Source: Bacteroidetes bacterium HGW-Bacteroidetes-8 (GTDB lineage: Bacteria; Bacteroidota; Bacteroidia; Bacteroidales; UBA932). Taken from it: DNA of 64,000 nucleotides. The stretch spans positions 38,220 through 102,219 of the forward strand of contig PHCZ01000009.1 in the NCBI GenBank assembly GCA_002840895.1, written 5' to 3'. Below the pieces are notes generated by a model. It was not told where the DNA came from. It ran no database searches and saw only the letters and a program-made list of their open reading frames with translations. This document shows, piece after piece, positions 62,139 through 64,000 of the stretch; the stretch's first letter is position 1; every line of letters begins with the position of its first letter. The translations under genes were made by a program, and so were the position numbers.

Positions 62139-62744
62139 ATGAAAAACTTTACGAAATCCCTGTTTCTGCTTGCTTTTTTACCTGTACTATTATTCCTGAG
62201 GCCATCTGCAGATGTTCCGGTATCCTCTTCCTATGAATCTATCTCTTTCCCTCTCCCAGTGGTGGGAGAACCTGTTCCTGGTGCCGAAATTTATATTGAG
62301 CTTGAGCCGGACGATGAGCCTATTATCAACAATCCTACTACTGATGAATGGGGTTACGTTGAGTCAGAACTGCCGGTAAACCCTCCCGGCACGCCGGAGA
62401 CACCAGGGACTTCTGTAACTCCAGTGATAAATATCTGGGTTACAATAAGCGAGAAGATTATCTTATCTCTGAATAAAAGTCCAAAACCTTTTGCCAAGTA
62501 CACCTTTACAGTTACAACTAAATCGGGCAATCTAAAAACTGCGCGGACTTTTGTTGTGGATGTTAAGGATAATACCGCACTAAAATCTATAGGTAAAACA
62601 AAAAACGGCCCTTTCAAACAAACTCTGCCTAAAATATCTGCAGAGCAATTTACTGCTGCCAAGGGTAAGGTTAAAGTTCCTATAACCATAAAATTAGAAC
62701 TTACAAGCGTTAAACCCTACGGTATTAACGACGTGATAAAGTAG
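62139..62744 (+). CDS. Secreted protein of unknown function
   Basis: 201 residues. MKNFTKSLFLLAFLPVLLFL is a signal peptide. A Pro-rich stretch (VNPPGTPETPGTSVTPV, about 85-101) separates an acidic N-terminal part from a beta-rich domain with Lys-rich loops. No family recognised. It has a consensus promoter and a strong ribosome-binding site, which suggests good expression, and precedes a predicted outer-membrane protein by 23 bases, so the two are likely cotranscribed. Confidence 0.6.
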   Translation: MKNFTKSLFLLAFLPVLLFLRPSADVPVSSSYESISFPLPVVGEPVPGAEIYIELEPDDEPIINNPTTDEWGYVESELPVNPPGTPETPGTSVTPVINIWVTISEKIILSLNKSPKPFAKYTFTVTTKSGNLKTARTFVVDVKDNTALKSIGKTKNGPFKQTLPKISAEQFTAAKGKVKVPITIKLELTSVKPYGINDVIK

Positions 62745-62767
62745 CTACTAATTAATTCGGAATTTTT

Positions 62768-63616
62768 ATGAAAAGGGCAGGATTGGCAACTTTGTTGCTT
62801 GCAGTTGCTTTTTTGGCAAAGGGTCAGGAGAGATCCCTTTCGTTTAATCTTCAACCCGGTCTGGGAGTCACGCTGAGTTCGGTAAGTAATGCCGGGGGAG
62901 AGAGGAGGCATTTGGAGTGGCTTTTAAATGTTGAGTCGGGGTTAAATTATCGCACTAAAAATTTTCACTTTGATTCGGATCTTAATCTTAATTTCGGGCA
63001 GATAGCTATGTCCGGTGCTAAACCGGAGACTACTCAGGATCTGTTTATGATAAATCTTATGCCTTCGGTTAAGTTGTTTAAGCGTTCCGGGGTGAGATTG
63101 TTTTTCCAGACCAAGGCAGAGACCAGGTTGAGCAAGGGTTTTGCAGATGATCAGCAGACAAACTTTATGGATCCTATGTTTTTGACCCATACTTTGTTTA
63201 TTGGAGATAAGAAGTACTCTCTAAAGATAAAGGAGAAGAATAATTTCAATATGGCTTATGGTTTGGGTTACTCTTTCCAGCAGATTATCAGGAAGAACTT
63301 TATTCCTGCAGGGGAGCTTCCGCAGGCCGGAGATGATGTTTATATAAATGGGCCGACTGCAGTTTTCAACCTCAAGTTTAGGCGCTCGATTAACGATGAT
63401 ACATCTGTAAGCCTATTGTTTAACTCCCTCTTCCTTATGAAAAAGGGCTTCTTTAAAGATACCGGCAACTCCAGGTTCTCATCTCTGCTAAACGCCAGCT
63501 TCGACTACAAAATGCTCTCTATTCAGTACAACGGACGCCTCCTCTACGACCAAGAGATCTCATACAAACGCCAATTCACCCAATCACTCGTGTTTGGGGT
63601 GAAACTCTCTTTGTAG
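62768..63616 (+). CDS. Predicted beta-rich outer-membrane protein (DUF3078-like)
   Basis: 282 residues. Signal peptide MKRAGLATLLLAVAFLAKGQ. The rest alternates in beta-strand style (HLEWLLNVESGLNYRTKNFH, FDSDLNLNFGQIAMSG, SLLFNSLFLMKKGF) and ends VFGVKLSL with an aliphatic C-terminus, consistent with an outer-membrane barrel. The WLLN/L.Y.....F..D..L...G pattern recalls DUF3078. Function unknown. It converges on the ATPase gene, six bases away. Confidence 0.65.
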   Translation: MKRAGLATLLLAVAFLAKGQERSLSFNLQPGLGVTLSSVSNAGGERRHLEWLLNVESGLNYRTKNFHFDSDLNLNFGQIAMSGAKPETTQDLFMINLMPSVKLFKRSGVRLFFQTKAETRLSKGFADDQQTNFMDPMFLTHTLFIGDKKYSLKIKEKNNFNMAYGLGYSFQQIIRKNFIPAGELPQAGDDVYINGPTAVFNLKFRRSINDDTSVSLLFNSLFLMKKGFFKDTGNSRFSSLLNASFDYKMLSIQYNGRLLYDQEISYKRQFTQSLVFGVKLSL

Positions 63617-63622
63617 CAACGA

Positions 63623-64000
63623 TTAACTTTTTAACAACTTTGTCAGTTCCCACGCTTGAACGTGGCGTATTCCTTGATTAGATGGCATATTTACATCGTC
63701 AAGTGATACGACAAATTTTTCGTAATTGTCTTGAATAGCCTCCAAAGAGGCGTATTCACGTCGCGCGGTTTGCTCATCTGCAAGAATATAGGCTACTTGC
63801 AAATATATAACTCTGTCGCCTTTTTTTGCTACAAAATCGACCTCTTTATCCCGCATAGCACCCACATAAACCTCGTATCCGGTTCGGTGAAGCTCCAAAT
63901 AGACGATATTCTCTAATTTGTATCCGAGGCCATAACCAAACCCGGGATAGAGATAATTCTTAAACGAAAGGTCGTTGATGTAATATTTGCAGATGCCGGA
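63623..64000 (-). CDS. DUF4143 ATPase, C-terminal part (N-terminus outside window)
   Basis: The minus frame is open from the right edge to the stop at 63623-63625 (125 codons visible), so the ATPase half lies beyond 64000. YINDLSFKNYLYPGFGYGLG, LENIVYLELHRTGYEVYVGA and KEVDFVAKKGDRVIYLQVAY are the DUF4143 C-terminal signature, with the Glu-Val-Asp and Gln-Val of the PD-(D/E)XK-like core. It is the third member of this family in the window. An internal TTG at 63898 is not the true start. Confidence 0.88.
   Translation of the reverse strand, partial: SGICKYYINDLSFKNYLYPGFGYGLGYKLENIVYLELHRTGYEVYVGAMRDKEVDFVAKKGDRVIYLQVAYILADEQTARREYASLEAIQDNYEKFVVSLDDVNMPSNQGIRHVQAWELTKLLKS

Noticed and set aside
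1..64000. CRISPR arrays, insertion sequences, tRNA or rRNA genes
   Set aside because: No regularly spaced repeats with unique spacers, no transposase motifs, and no cloverleaf or rRNA-like sequence were found by reading.

Overview
This window looks like a chromosomal segment of a Bacteroidota (probably Bacteroidales-like) genome. The signs are secreted lipoproteins with fibronectin-like T-x-S-A-x-x-G-G-x-V repeats ending in a Fibrobacter succinogenes major paralogous (FISUMP) domain, several DUF4143 AAA ATPases, promoters of the TTTG-N19-TAnnTTTG type, and weak Shine-Dalgarno sequences. No rRNA, tRNA, CRISPR array, transposase or integrase gene was recognised. The species cannot be named from the sequence alone.

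Left flank (1-9.0 kb): a DUF4143 ATPase running off the left edge, an astacin-type metalloprotease lipoprotein, a second DUF4143 ATPase behind a striking palindrome, an orphan PAS histidine kinase, a YefM/YoeB-like toxin-antitoxin pair lying between two identical 61-bp direct repeats, and a secreted metallophosphatase fused to a PQQ-like beta-propeller.

Centre (9.0-56.5 kb): one very large surface-polysaccharide locus, almost all on the + strand. It opens with a promoter, a PglF/CapD-type 4,6-dehydratase, Wza and Wzc, then a winged-helix regulator. Next comes a tightly overlapping legionaminic acid operon (LegB, LegC, NeuD-like acetyltransferase, LegI, LegG, PtmE-like guanylyltransferase with CBS domains, LegF) and two Gfo/Idh oxidoreductases. 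An AT-rich block follows with Wzx, Wzy, several glycosyltransferases (one GT52-like and a good candidate for the nonulosonate transferase), O-acyl/N-acyl tailoring enzymes, and an unusual PLP-enzyme/GNAT/FemAB-like trio. An amidotransferase system (WbpG-like, HisH-like, HisF-like) comes just before the three UDP-L-FucNAc genes (CapE/F/G, FnlA/B/C), so an acetamidino-FucNAc product is plausible. Then come WecC/WecB (UDP-ManNAcA), a two-domain dehydrogenase, a heparinase II/III-like lyase, a WbuB-like glycosyltransferase, a PglC-like initiating phosphoglycosyl transferase, PglD, a small AT-rich island of unrecognised genes, and PglE.

Taken together the genes predict a Wzx/Wzy-type glycan started on undecaprenyl phosphate, probably with a bacillosamine-type sugar (PglF at the left end; PglC, PglD and PglE at the right end). 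It would be built with legionaminate, FucNAc or FucNAm and ManNAcA, acylated, polymerised by Wzy and exported by Wza/Wzc. The GC-richer ends and AT-rich middle suggest a replaceable serotype cassette between more stable ends.

Right flank (56.5-64 kb): a strong terminator, a 1129-residue FISUMP lipoprotein, a DnaJ-type zinc-ribbon membrane protein, two small secreted or outer-membrane proteins behind a textbook promoter, and the C-terminal part of a third DUF4143 ATPase at the right edge. Dispersed short palindromic repeats sit between genes in both flanks and in the island near 53-54 kb.
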